Shown piece by piece: positions 33,211-42,816 of a DNA stretch of 64,000 nt; position 1 is the first letter of the stretch; each line of letters opens with the position of its first letter. The DNA lies in NCBI GenBank assembly GCA_030584025.1, contig CP129487.1, positions 744,001 to 808,000 of the forward strand, in the 5' to 3' direction. The translations under genes and the position numbers were made by a program. The notes below the pieces were generated by a model. The model had not been told where the DNA came from. It made no database searches and saw only the letters and a list, made by a program, of their open reading frames with translations. The DNA is from Cyclobacteriaceae bacterium. Its GTDB lineage: Bacteria > Bacteroidota > Bacteroidia > Cytophagales > Cyclobacteriaceae.

Positions 33211-33842
33211 TCCAGCAACGCCTTGCGTAAATATTTTTTGCAAATCGGACATTCGTTCCAGTTATGCCCCCGAGCCGGGCAATACTTTCGGCCATAGTAT
33301 ATAATTTGAAGATGAGCCTTGTTCCATTTTTCCTGGGGAATAAGTCGCTTTAGGTCGCGTTCAGTTTGTTCTACACTTTTTCCATTCGATAACCCCCAGC
33401 GATAAGCCAGGCGGTGAATGTGTGTGTCTACCGGAAACGCGGGTTGACCGAACCATTGGGTCATCACTACCGAAGCAGTCTTGTGCCCGACAGCCGGTAG
33501 TTCTTCCAGGGCTTCCATAGAAGGCGGAACTTCTCCATTATACTTTTCTACTAAAATTTTCGACAACCCGTAAATCCCTTTCGACTTCATGGGTGACAAG
33601 CCACAAGGCTTGATGATTTCGCGTATCTCTTCAACCGAGAGTTTAATCATGTCGTATGGATTGTCGGCAAGTTTGAAGAGATGGGGTGTGGTTTTATTTA
33701 CCCGTTCATCTGTGCACTGTGCCGATAGCAAAACAGAGATAAGCAAGGTATAGGCATCTTTATGGTGCAACGGTACAGGTGCTTCCGGTATGTATTTATC
33801 CAACAGCTTCAGGATGTCTTTTACCTTTTCGGATTTTGTCAT
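33207..33842 (-). CDS. nth: Endonuclease III, incomplete iron-sulfur motif
   Basis: 211 residues. DNA glycosylase/AP lyase that removes oxidised pyrimidines. The helix-hairpin-helix LEELPAVGHKTASVV carries the catalytic Lys121, and FPVDTHIHRLAYRWGL the Asp139. At the C-terminus the usual C-x6-C-x2-C-x5-C cluster ligands are replaced by C188-x9-C198-x2-C201 with no fourth Cys before the end at residue 211. The cluster may be lost or coordinated differently, as in some other Bacteroidota as far as I recall. Monocistronic. Confidence 0.93.
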   Translation of the reverse strand: MTKSEKVKDILKLLDKYIPEAPVPLHHKDAYTLLISVLLSAQCTDERVNKTTPHLFKLADNPYDMIKLSVEEIREIIKPCGLSPMKSKGIYGLSKILVEKYNGEVPPSMEALEELPAVGHKTASVVMTQWFGQPAFPVDTHIHRLAYRWGLSNGKSVEQTERDLKRLIPQEKWNKAHLQIIYYGRKYCPARGHNWNECPICKKYLRKALLD

Positions 33843-33881
33843 GGACTTTAAAAGCTCAAAGCTGGCAACTTGAAGATTTAT

Positions 33882-35069
33882 TTATGGATACAAAAGATAT
33901 TTCTTTCTTAGTTCTTTAAATTTTTCCAAATCTATACGCCAACTCTCACGTATCTGCGCTTCATCCAATCCCTGCCGTATCTGCTCACGAAGTTTTTCTG
34001 TACCGGCAAGCTTTTCAAAATAGTTGTTGAAAAATTTATCCTTGTCGGGAAATGCCCGGTAAAAACTGATCAGGTAACTCAGATCAAGCTGAGGCTTCAC
34101 TTTTACTTCACGAAGGTCTAGTCCATGACACACTTTATTTTCCAATGGCGGATTTTTCGACATGCCATCAATACTAACCGGTGTAAATTGAAAAGGCATG
34201 TTTTTCAAATCCGGGTGACCGATAATCTGAAACGGCATTTGCGTGCCACGCCCCAGACTGATTACTGTACCTTCAAACAAACAAGTTGAAGGATAAAGCG
34301 CGATGGCCTGGTCGTTTGGTAAGTTGGGCGAAGGTTTTACGGGTAACGAAAACGGATCAGCGTGTTTCCAGTTTTTCACCGGGATAACTTCCAGGTCGCA
34401 CGTTTTGTTTCCCTCAAGCCAGTCTTCACCGTTAATCATGCGGGCAAGCTCTCCGATGGTCATGCCGTGCACGATGGGTATCGGGTGCATGCCCACAAAC
34501 GATTTGAATTCTTTTTCCAGAATGGGACCATCTACATAATGCCCATTCGGATTTGGCCGGTCGAGCACGATCAGCTTCTTATTATTTTCTGCGCACGCTT
34601 CCATTACATAATGCAACGTGCTGATGTACGTATAAAACCGTACGCCAACATCCTGAATATCAAAGATCACTACATCAATATCCGCCAACTGTTCAGCAGT
34701 GGGTTTCTTGTTGCTTCCGTAAAGTGAAACCACCGGCAGATTTGTTTTGGAATCAACCCCATCCTTTATTTCTTCCCCTGCATCAGCCGTTCCCCGAAAG
34801 CCATGTTCTGGAGCATAAATTTTTATCAGGTTAACGTTTCGCTTCAGCAAGGTGTCGGCCAGGTGTGTTTTGCCCACCAACGAGGTGTGGTTTACCACAA
34901 TACCCACTTTTTTTGAAGTCAGCATAGGCAGCAACACATCCAGCTGCATGGCCCCGGTAATTACAGCAGGCTTAGTTGCAGGGTTCACATCTGGATTAGG
35001 TGGAGTTGATGGCTGGCCTTTACAGGCTGAACACCATAAAAGAAGAATTAAAAATTTTATCTTGCCCAC
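33882..35069 (-). CDS. DUF1343 / NamZ-type exo-beta-N-acetylmuramidase, lipoprotein
   Basis: 395 residues from a GTG start, with a lipoprotein-like signal ending CSAC. Family signatures include GIVVNHTSLV, IYAPEHGFRGTADAGE, VVIFDIQDVGVRFYTYISTL, VLDRPNPN and PIVHGMTIGELARMI. NamZ of B. subtilis removes terminal MurNAc from peptidoglycan fragments, so this protein likely takes part in cell-wall recycling. Its start lies only 23 bases from the TTG start of the divergent ABC permease gene, so the two promoters must overlap each other or the coding ends. Confidence 0.88.
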   Translation of the reverse strand: MGKIKFLILLLWCSACKGQPSTPPNPDVNPATKPAVITGAMQLDVLLPMLTSKKVGIVVNHTSLVGKTHLADTLLKRNVNLIKIYAPEHGFRGTADAGEEIKDGVDSKTNLPVVSLYGSNKKPTAEQLADIDVVIFDIQDVGVRFYTYISTLHYVMEACAENNKKLIVLDRPNPNGHYVDGPILEKEFKSFVGMHPIPIVHGMTIGELARMINGEDWLEGNKTCDLEVIPVKNWKHADPFSLPVKPSPNLPNDQAIALYPSTCLFEGTVISLGRGTQMPFQIIGHPDLKNMPFQFTPVSIDGMSKNPPLENKVCHGLDLREVKVKPQLDLSYLISFYRAFPDKDKFFNNYFEKLAGTEKLREQIRQGLDEAQIRESWRIDLEKFKELRKKYLLYP

Positions 35070-35092
35070 GAGTTTAATCGTTTATCCCAAAG

Positions 35093-36313
35093 TTGAACCT
35101 CTCTTTCTTCATATCCAAGCGCATCAGCAAACAAACCGGTGAGGGGTTTTCATCAACCATCCACAAAATTGCGGTGGCCAGTATTGGTATTGGCCTGGGG
35201 GCGGCTATCATTTCCTTCCTGATTATGCGGGGTTTTCAGGATACGGTGAAAAACAAAATCTACAGCTTCAGCGGGCACATGTTGGTCACCAAGTTCACCA
35301 TGAACAATTCTATGGAAGAAACGCCCATGGACATCAATATCGATTTGTTTAAAAATTATTCCGTGTATCCGGGCGTAAGGCATGCACAAGAGTTTGCACA
35401 TAAGGCGGGCCTGATTAAAACGGATGATGAGGTATTGGGGGTGGTGTTGAAAGGCGTTGGTAAATCGTTCGACTCAACCGTGTTTCAAGATAATATGGTG
35501 GCGGGGCGGTTTCTTCATTTACCCGACAGTGGGTACGCCAACGAAGTGATGCTTAGCTCGGTTATCGCCCGAAAGATAAGAGCCGAAGTGGGTGATCAGG
35601 TGATCGTTCATTTTTTTCAGAATCCCCCTCGCTTCAGGCGATTGAATGTGGTGGGCATTTATGAAACCAATCTGTCGGAATATTTTGATGGAAAGATCAT
35701 CATCGGAGATATCCGGTTGATTGCCCGCTTAAACGAATGGGCCGACAGCGTGGCCGGTGGAATTGAATTGTTTGTAAGTGACGTCAATCGTATTGAAGAT
35801 ATTGCATTAACCATTGGTGAAACCATCGACTTTGATCAAAACGTGCAGCCAGTTAGTGATAAGTATATCCAGGTTTTTGAATGGCTGCACTTGTTAAGCC
35901 GGCAAGTGAATATTTTGTTGGGCGTTATACTTACAGTTGTGTGCGTGAATATGATCTCAGTTATTCTCATTCTGGTCATGGAACGCACCCAAATGATCGG
36001 TATGCTCAAAGCGTTGGGTGCAACCAACCGCGTTATCCGAAATGTGTTTGTATATAACGGAGTTAACCTCGTTGTGAAAGGATTATTGTTGGGTAACCTG
36101 ATCGGGTTAGGCTTTTGTTTTTTACAAGACCGGTTTAAGTGGATCAAGCTCAATCCGCAAGACTATTACATGAGCTTTGTGCCCATCAGCTGGCATTGGG
36201 AAATGGTACTGGTTTTGAACCTGCTTACCTTTATGATTGTAACCGTTGTATTACTGTTGCCTACGGCCATCATCGCGAGTATTAATCCGATAAAGGCGAT
36301 ACGGTTTGATTAG
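35093..36313 (+). CDS. FtsX/LolE-like ABC transporter permease
   Basis: 406 residues from a TTG start. One N-terminal membrane helix (about 22-45), a large periplasmic MacB-like domain (about 50-270), and three C-terminal helices (about 275-305, 325-345, 370-400). The LolC/E-type start NLSFFISKRISK and the end SINPIKAIRFD are typical. Permeases of this class drive lipoprotein release or export with an ATPase partner, which is not adjacent here. Its TTG start is supported by the typical N-terminus. Confidence 0.85.
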   Translation: MNLSFFISKRISKQTGEGFSSTIHKIAVASIGIGLGAAIISFLIMRGFQDTVKNKIYSFSGHMLVTKFTMNNSMEETPMDINIDLFKNYSVYPGVRHAQEFAHKAGLIKTDDEVLGVVLKGVGKSFDSTVFQDNMVAGRFLHLPDSGYANEVMLSSVIARKIRAEVGDQVIVHFFQNPPRFRRLNVVGIYETNLSEYFDGKIIIGDIRLIARLNEWADSVAGGIELFVSDVNRIEDIALTIGETIDFDQNVQPVSDKYIQVFEWLHLLSRQVNILLGVILTVVCVNMISVILILVMERTQMIGMLKALGATNRVIRNVFVYNGVNLVVKGLLLGNLIGLGFCFLQDRFKWIKLNPQDYYMSFVPISWHWEMVLVLNLLTFMIVTVVLLLPTAIIASINPIKAIRFD

Positions 36314-36316
36314 CAC

Positions 36317-38296
36317 CTACTCTTTTCGACTAAAAACAAGATCAGATTGCTGTGTTTGTATAATCCGGCTAAACAGTTCTTTCAGGTACTGATATTCCTG
36401 TGAATGAAATACAGTTTTGTTAATAGCAAGTGAATAGTTAATCTGGAGCTGATTTTCACGTGATGTAATATCAAATAGAAATTTTCCACCTGAATTAGGC
36501 AGCACTAGCGCATTTGATTCGGGCTTGCCAATAAGCTCAAATTCAGTTGGAACATTTAGTGTTAGTATCATGGTCCTTTCCAAGGGTACACCAAAATCGA
36601 CTGGGTAAAGCCTTTCATTCGATTTGAATGGATTACTTTCAATTTTGTCGGTAAAAAATGGATTAAGTAACAGGTTATTTTTATTCAAATCATCAAAACC
36701 TTCAATGACAACTTCAAATTTTTCTTTTATGATGCTTTCAAAGTCATCAAAACCTTCAATTTCATGACTTATAATTTCAGTTGAGGGTAATTTCTTTTTT
36801 ATTGAACTTAAATATTCGTCAACCGAATTGAATGATGCGATATATTTTCGTTGATCGACAGACCGATATCCATAATAGGTATGTTCAATTGTTCCTATGA
36901 ATGAACCGTCTTGCTCTAGTGAGAGGTTAAGCATGGTGATTTTCTTTGACTTTTCCTTCGGCTTTAATTCTTCCCAGAAAGATCCTTTATCCGTAAATAC
37001 TCTACCTTTTCCATTGATGCATCTCTCAGGCAGCATGCCAAACATGAGAAATGGGTCTGAAGCATCCAGGAAAATAATTTGATCGCCTATAACAACACGG
37101 GCAACCACATAATTAAAATCACTGAGAACCGGATGAAGCTCAATAGGTAAACCATTCTTGCGTGTTGAAAGTAACATTGGATCTGCCGACAGCCCTCCGA
37201 AGTTTAATGCTGCAATCAGGGATAAATTAATATCACCGATATTTCCTGTTTTGGTGTCAAAGGCTTTTTTGATACCAAATTCACTGAAGTATCCATACGT
37301 TTCATTCCATCGATACCAGGTTTTGATAAAATTGTAAATTCTTCGTGCTTTCTCAGCTGGATCTGATATGCCTGCAACAATTTCATTGATTTTTTGACTA
37401 ATATCCTTTCCGCGTCTTAACTGCCCTCCAAATCGTTGTTCCTTTTTTAGTTCCAGCTCAGCATCTTTCCATTCCTTGGTGATTTTGTCCACTCGTCCAT
37501 CAAAATGACGGATTTCCGAAAGTTCAAAGTTTATCGCAGATAGATAGTTTGATTTGGCCGTCAGGTAATCTTCTTCAATAAATGCAGGTACATTTTTAAT
37601 GGCAAACTTATACTGTGCACAATCGGCTGAGCCAGCATTATATCCTGAACCAATTGTGATGCATTTGGAAATTAACGAGTTTTCATTTTTTGTAAGCTTT
37701 AAAAATCCTTTGAGGGTTATGTTGTAGACATAATTCCCAGGTATACGGGCCCAATATTCACTTTGTATTTTTGGGATATCAGCCTGGAATTCCCATTTTC
37801 TGAAATTAAAAATGAAAGGCGATTCAATTGTGTACACTATTTCTATAACACTGCCCACCCGTACATTTGGAAGTGCAAATTTTTTCTGATCCCAGTACTT
37901 GTTTAAATCTTCTGTAAAAACATTTCTTACGTCCAGTGAGCTTTCTTCAATTCGGTTGTTTACAAGGTTAAAGGTTGATGCTTTAATATCTTTTATTTCC
38001 TCCTTTTTTCCTGAAGCACTTTTGTACAGCGGAATAGCAATATCAGCCTGAGAAAGCCCATCTTTCTTTAGAATTTTAATCTTAACATGGTAATTGAAAA
38101 TGAGATTATAGTTTTCGGACTCGATGTAGGCATTGCCAAACTCATTCAAAACTACGGCTGAGGCAGAGGTGTCTCTTTCATAGGTAGTCATTGTAAGTTC
38201 GTCAAATAAGGTTTTTCCAAATGGAAAACCATATTGCTGAGCAACTGCAGCAATTGAAAGAGATGTTAATAGCAAGGCGATTAGTACTACTCTCAT
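36317..38296 (-). CDS. DUF3857 protein with degenerate transglutaminase-like domain
   Basis: 659 residues with a signal peptide (ending AAVAQ). Residues about 40-260 match DUF3857 (ADIAIPLYKSASGKKEEIKD). The transglutaminase-like core begins about 305 (KARRIYNFIKTWYRWNETYG). At the place of the catalytic Cys (usual G-D/N-C-x-D) it reads TGNIGDINLSLI (351-356 GNIGDI), so the nucleophile is missing. A beta-rich C-terminal DUF2569-like region follows. Such proteins are periplasmic or outer-membrane associated, function unknown. Probably in one operon with the YiiX-type gene (25-base gap). Confidence 0.85.
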   Translation of the reverse strand: MRVVLIALLLTSLSIAAVAQQYGFPFGKTLFDELTMTTYERDTSASAVVLNEFGNAYIESENYNLIFNYHVKIKILKKDGLSQADIAIPLYKSASGKKEEIKDIKASTFNLVNNRIEESSLDVRNVFTEDLNKYWDQKKFALPNVRVGSVIEIVYTIESPFIFNFRKWEFQADIPKIQSEYWARIPGNYVYNITLKGFLKLTKNENSLISKCITIGSGYNAGSADCAQYKFAIKNVPAFIEEDYLTAKSNYLSAINFELSEIRHFDGRVDKITKEWKDAELELKKEQRFGGQLRRGKDISQKINEIVAGISDPAEKARRIYNFIKTWYRWNETYGYFSEFGIKKAFDTKTGNIGDINLSLIAALNFGGLSADPMLLSTRKNGLPIELHPVLSDFNYVVARVVIGDQIIFLDASDPFLMFGMLPERCINGKGRVFTDKGSFWEELKPKEKSKKITMLNLSLEQDGSFIGTIEHTYYGYRSVDQRKYIASFNSVDEYLSSIKKKLPSTEIISHEIEGFDDFESIIKEKFEVVIEGFDDLNKNNLLLNPFFTDKIESNPFKSNERLYPVDFGVPLERTMILTLNVPTEFELIGKPESNALVLPNSGGKFLFDITSRENQLQINYSLAINKTVFHSQEYQYLKELFSRIIQTQQSDLVFSRKE

Positions 38297-38321
38297 GGGG
38301 GACAGAGTTTAGGGTTAAAGA

Positions 38322-39785
38322 TTAGTATTTTATGTCAAATTCCATAGCGAATGCTACCAACTGCCAATATGGTGGCCGGTAGCCGTTCATTTGAATAAAA
38401 GTATTTACTTTTTCTTCGGTACCTGATCGCACCTGCTGATACATTTCTACAAATGAATTATTCTTTAACGCCCGTGTCGCACTCATGCCTTCCGGAATGA
38501 TTCCGGGTTTGCCGAATGCATTTTGAAGCATGGAGTATCCTTTCACCATGCGTGCCACGGGCAAAAGCCAGGCTGAATACGTAATCTCTTCTCCGTTGTT
38601 GGCGCGTTCCAACAGGGCATCCATTACTGCATTGTCCAAATGGTCCTTGAACAATGTTTCCGGATCGCACCATTCAGCAACAATAGCAAGTTGTGGATCA
38701 TACTCCAGGTCGGAGGGCATTTGGGTTACAAAATTTTCAACGCCAAAGGTGTTCAACCAACTTGCCGTACCAACTGATGAAATGGTTGACTCCGCTTGCC
38801 ACAGTTGTATACCGTGATTCTTGTAAGCAAACGATCCAACCTCCGAACAGAACATGGCCGTTGAATCATAGAAATTCATTTTAAAATCGTAGGGGATATG
38901 CCGGTTTTCTGATTCCTGCATGGCAAACTGTGCGGCCTGATGGGGAAGCAACGGATTTTCTTTTACCTGAGGTAAATCGGCACGTGGCCGTAATACCATG
39001 AAGCGCAGTTTTTTATCTTTCAAATATTCTTCTGCGGTAGCGATGGCCACACCTTTTTCGATATGTGCTTCTATGAAACTGGCTTTACCATCTTCACTTA
39101 CATGCAGCAATGCCACATGTGAAAAATTTCCCGGATAATCATTACCACGTGAAATGAAAGCCGAAACCTCCGCACCGCCCCGCGATACCAACAAGTCGCC
39201 ACTGTGCACACGAATGCCTTGAAGCAGGGTGGAGGGCGTAGCCGAGGGTTCATCTTTCACCGCTTGAACGGGATTGAAGTTCAGTGTGTCCGTCTGAAGC
39301 AGCACTTCCTCAACGGCAGCACGCATGCCGTACATTAATGTATAAAGGCTGTTCCGATAAGATGGTTCATTTGGATTCCAGTTCCGGGATTGTTCTTTAA
39401 TGAATTTCCGAAACTGGTTATAAATAGCTACATACTTGTCGGTTTGTCGGGTGGCCGCAACAACAGGTGCCGTTTCAAAAAAGGCATCGAGGATTTGGTT
39501 TAACCGTGGATCATTGAGTTTGACTAAACTGTCGTGCATCAATTGACTTACCTGTTCCTCAAGGATGAGCATCTGAACTTTGTACAGGGAATCTTTTTCA
39601 TACTGTGGCAAGTTTTTTAGTGCGGCAAAAGAAGTTTCGAGGGATTTCCACCGCTCGTCCATGTTCCAGATAAAGGGTTTTGCTTCCGCTACTTGAGGTT
39701 GTGATGGATCGGTGTCTGGAATGAGCAGCAACAGGTAAAGTAGAGCCAATGGAAGCAATACGTATTTACCCAGTTTTTTAAACAT
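38322..39785 (-). CDS. YiiX/NlpC-P60-like permuted papain-fold hydrolase
   Basis: 487 residues from ATG 39785, which overlaps the upstream stop by one base (TGATG); the open frame extends further to 39818. One N-terminal membrane anchor (about 5-25) and a helical region precede a catalytic domain with GDLLVSRGGAEVSAFISRG and NFSHVALLHVSEDG (His) and the downstream AMFCSEVGSFAYK (Cys), the permuted order of YiiX-type enzymes. They are thought to act on lipids or amide bonds in the envelope; substrate unknown. Coupled to the DPM1-like transferase. Confidence 0.8.
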   Translation of the reverse strand: MFKKLGKYVLLPLALLYLLLLIPDTDPSQPQVAEAKPFIWNMDERWKSLETSFAALKNLPQYEKDSLYKVQMLILEEQVSQLMHDSLVKLNDPRLNQILDAFFETAPVVAATRQTDKYVAIYNQFRKFIKEQSRNWNPNEPSYRNSLYTLMYGMRAAVEEVLLQTDTLNFNPVQAVKDEPSATPSTLLQGIRVHSGDLLVSRGGAEVSAFISRGNDYPGNFSHVALLHVSEDGKASFIEAHIEKGVAIATAEEYLKDKKLRFMVLRPRADLPQVKENPLLPHQAAQFAMQESENRHIPYDFKMNFYDSTAMFCSEVGSFAYKNHGIQLWQAESTISSVGTASWLNTFGVENFVTQMPSDLEYDPQLAIVAEWCDPETLFKDHLDNAVMDALLERANNGEEITYSAWLLPVARMVKGYSMLQNAFGKPGIIPEGMSATRALKNNSFVEMYQQVRSGTEEKVNTFIQMNGYRPPYWQLVAFAMEFDIKY

Positions 39786-40534
39786 CACGTATGATTGACT
39801 TTGTATTTGCGGAACCAACTTCCAATCTCCAGTTGCAGCACACCAAAAAATGCTTCTTTAAAAATTCCAGCCGACATTTTAGATTGGCCGCGTGTGCGTT
39901 CAGTAAAGATAATGGGTATTTCCTTTAGCCTGAAACCGTATTTCCAGGTTTTAAACTTCAACTCAATTTGGAAAGCATAGCCTACGAATTTGATTTTATC
40001 CAACGGAATGGTTTCCAAAACCTTTCTGCGGTAGCAAATAAAACCGGCTGTGGTATCGAAAACCGGCATGGAGGTGATTAACCGTACATACCAACTGGCA
40101 AACCAAGAAAGCAGCACACGCCCCATCGGCCAGTTTACCACGTTTACACCCGTTACATACCGACTGCCAATGGCCATATCAGTTGATTCGGTTTCGCATG
40201 CTTCAACCAATCGAACTAAATCTTTCGGGTCGTGCGAAAAGTCGGCATCCATTTCCAGAATAAAAGCGTACCCTTTTTCCAATGCATATTTAAACCCGGC
40301 AATGTAAGCGGTGCCCAGCCCCTGTTTGCCCGCGCGCTTAAGTAAGTGTAATCGCGTTTCGCTTACGTTGATTTTGGTTTGCAGTTCCTCAACAATAGAA
40401 GCAGTTCCGTCCGGTGAATTGTCATCTACAATCAGGATGTCTACCTCACGGGGTAAAGCCAGCACAGCCTCAATAATGAGCCGAACGTTCTCGCGTTCGT
40501 TATACGTGGGTATGATAACAATGGCGTTACTCAA
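39785..40534 (-). CDS. Polyprenol-phosphate mannose/glycosyl transferase (DPM1-like GT2)
   Basis: 249 residues from a TTG start at 40534 (MSNAIVIIPTYN); another TTG at 40588 adds an unlikely 18-residue extension. Motifs: AIVIIPTYNERENVRLIIEA, DILIVDDNSPDGTASIVEEL, FILEMDADFSHDPKDL and the RTRGQSKMS segment. It charges polyprenol phosphate with a sugar for envelope glycosylation. No clear membrane helix, unlike longer eukaryotic forms. First gene of the block ending at 36317. Confidence 0.9.
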   Translation of the reverse strand: MSNAIVIIPTYNERENVRLIIEAVLALPREVDILIVDDNSPDGTASIVEELQTKINVSETRLHLLKRAGKQGLGTAYIAGFKYALEKGYAFILEMDADFSHDPKDLVRLVEACETESTDMAIGSRYVTGVNVVNWPMGRVLLSWFASWYVRLITSMPVFDTTAGFICYRRKVLETIPLDKIKFVGYAFQIELKFKTWKYGFRLKEIPIIFTERTRGQSKMSAGIFKEAFFGVLQLEIGSWFRKYKVNHT

Positions 40535-40647
40535 CGGGGTATTGGTTTGGCGTAAAACTAAGAAAAAACGATACCTCTGCCAGTGCAACCTTGTTGAACG
40601 GTGCAGGAATTGAGGGATGATGTAAGATTTTAGGCAAGAAAAAATAA

Positions 40648-40666
40648 TCGCCCCGGTGTGGGGCGA
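40648..40666 (-). terminator. Intrinsic terminator of the EF-G2-like gene
   Basis: 7-bp perfect stem (40648-40654 with 40660-40666), 5-base loop, and an A run at 40638-40644 that gives a T run on the minus strand. It lies 23 bases after the stop of the EF-G-like gene and isolates it from the downstream genes. Confidence 0.85.
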
Positions 40667-40689
40667 CTATTCATTAAACTATGGTTTGA

Positions 40690-42816
40690 TTAAGCCATCT
40701 CTACTTCGTGTAGTTCTTTGGCCAGCTTTTGCTGAATTTCAAATGGCACCTGGGCAAACTCGGCAAACTTTTGTGAGAAGCTTGCCCGGCCTTGCGACAA
40801 CGATCGCAGGGTAGTAGAGTAGCGATCCAGTTCGGCCAGTGGTGTGCGGGCTTTTATAATCTGGTAGTTGCCTTTTGAATCAATGCCCATGATCAACGAC
40901 CTGCGGGTTTGTAAATCGCCCATCACTTCACCCATAATTTCTTCGGGTACTAAAATTTCCAGGTCGTATATCGGTTCCATTAAGGCGGGCTCGGCATTCA
41001 TAAACGCTTCCCTGAAAGCCATCATGCCGGCAATTTTAAAGGAGATGTCGTTTGAATCTACCGGGTGCATTTTACCATCGAATACCATTACCCGAACATC
41101 ACGCACGTATGAGCCGGTAATCGGACCTTCTTCCATTTTTTCCATCACACCTTTTAGTATGGAAGGAATAAAGCGGGCATCAATCACACCTCCGACAATA
41201 CAATTATAGAAAACGAGTTTGCCTCCCCACTCCAGGTCGATCACTTCTTTACCGCGAACCGAAAATTCAGTCGGCTCAGCCATACCTTCATAGTATGGTT
41301 CGATTTTTAAATGCACTTCACCAAACTGTCCGGCACCACCCGATTGTTTTTTATGCCGGTACATGGCTTGTGCCGGTTTGCGAATAGTTTCGCGATAGGA
41401 GATGCGCGGTGAAACAAAATCGACATGAAGTTTATATACATTTTCAAGATACCACTTGCACACCGCAAGGTGCATTTCGCCCTGGGCCGCAATAATCAAT
41501 TGTTTTAACTCACGTGAATAACCAACTTCGATAGTGGGATCTTCCTGGTGAATTTTGGCCAGCACTTCGCCAATTTTTTCATCATCGCCTTTGCTTTGGG
41601 CCACCACAGCCGTACGAATACGTGGAGCAGGATATTCAATGGGTTCGATGGTAACATCAAATCCTTTAGCGTGTAGGGTTTGGTTAGTGTAGGTGTCTTT
41701 TAGTTTTAAAGTAGCACCGATATCACCAGCAACCAGTTTATCAACCGGGTTTCGGGTTTTACCATCCATGATAAAGAGTTGGTGAAATTTTTCGGTAGCA
41801 CCGGTTTGGCTGTTGATTAGTTCTGATGAAGAATTCACTTCACCCGATATAACTTTAAAGAACGAGAGCTTGCCCAGGTTTGGTTCGATATGGGTTTTGA
41901 AAACAAATAATGCGGTGGGTTTGGTGCGGTCGTAGGCAAGTTCTTGCCCATCCGTGGTGATTTCGGGTTTGGCTTCAAGCGGTGAGGGCGCTACGTTATC
42001 GATGAAGCCCATCATGCGGCCGCTGCCCATGTTCTTCTTGGCCGACATCACAAACACGGGGAATACATCGTGGTGGATCATGCCCAGTTTGAGTCCTTCG
42101 CGCATTTCATCTTCATCCAGGGTACCTTTTTCAAAATATTTTTCCATCAACTTCTCATCGTTCTCGGCAGCTTTCTCGACCAACTCGTTGTGCAGGCGAT
42201 CGGCTTTTTCTTTTTCGGATGCCGGTATCGGAAGTTTTTCAGGTTTGCCACCTTCTTCAGGAAACTTATACATTACCATTTTCAAGAGATCGATAATGGC
42301 ATTAAACCCTTCTCCTTGATTTACGGGGTATTGCATTTGTGTTACCGCGCTGCCAAAGGTTTGTTTTAATGACTCCAGTGCATCATCAAAATTGGATTTC
42401 GGATGATCTACCTGGTTGATGGCAAAAATGACGGGCTGATTAAACTTATCTACATAATTCCAGATCAGCTCAGTACTGACTTCAACACCGTGTTGTGCGT
42501 TAATCACCACCACGCAGGTATCTGCCACGCGTATGGATGAAATCATTTCTCCGGCAAAGTCGTCAAACCCCGGTGTGTCTATGATGTTGATTTTATAATC
42601 GCGCCATTCGGTGTGCAGCACAGTGGCGAAAATGGAGTTGCCGCGCTCTTGTTCTATTTCATGGAAATCGGATACGGTGTTTTTTCCCTCAATGGTTCCT
42701 CTGCGGTGGGTGATACCGGCTTCAAAAATCATGTCTTCGGCAAGAAGCGTCTTGCCGCTTTTCGGGGCTCCCAACAATACAATGTTTTTCAGGTGTTTTT
42801 CATCATAGACTTTCAT
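40690..42816 (-). CDS. EF-G paralogue with degenerate GTPase motifs (EF-G2-like)
   Basis: 708 residues with the full five-domain EF-G layout (domain IV around KKQSGGAGQFGEVHLKIEPY). The GTPase motifs are altered: P-loop GAPKSGKT (16-23) is kept, the switch I element reads EQERGNSI instead of EQERGITI, the switch II element reads DTPGFDDF (80-87), so the catalytic His is Phe84, and the base-specificity motif reads NQVD (134-137) rather than NKxD. This is the pattern of the Bacteroides EF-G2 factor reported to support translation without GTP hydrolysis. It is monocistronic with its own terminator. The main fusA is elsewhere. Confidence 0.9.
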   Translation of the reverse strand: MKVYDEKHLKNIVLLGAPKSGKTLLAEDMIFEAGITHRRGTIEGKNTVSDFHEIEQERGNSIFATVLHTEWRDYKINIIDTPGFDDFAGEMISSIRVADTCVVVINAQHGVEVSTELIWNYVDKFNQPVIFAINQVDHPKSNFDDALESLKQTFGSAVTQMQYPVNQGEGFNAIIDLLKMVMYKFPEEGGKPEKLPIPASEKEKADRLHNELVEKAAENDEKLMEKYFEKGTLDEDEMREGLKLGMIHHDVFPVFVMSAKKNMGSGRMMGFIDNVAPSPLEAKPEITTDGQELAYDRTKPTALFVFKTHIEPNLGKLSFFKVISGEVNSSSELINSQTGATEKFHQLFIMDGKTRNPVDKLVAGDIGATLKLKDTYTNQTLHAKGFDVTIEPIEYPAPRIRTAVVAQSKGDDEKIGEVLAKIHQEDPTIEVGYSRELKQLIIAAQGEMHLAVCKWYLENVYKLHVDFVSPRISYRETIRKPAQAMYRHKKQSGGAGQFGEVHLKIEPYYEGMAEPTEFSVRGKEVIDLEWGGKLVFYNCIVGGVIDARFIPSILKGVMEKMEEGPITGSYVRDVRVMVFDGKMHPVDSNDISFKIAGMMAFREAFMNAEPALMEPIYDLEILVPEEIMGEVMGDLQTRRSLIMGIDSKGNYQIIKARTPLAELDRYSTTLRSLSQGRASFSQKFAEFAQVPFEIQQKLAKELHEVEMA

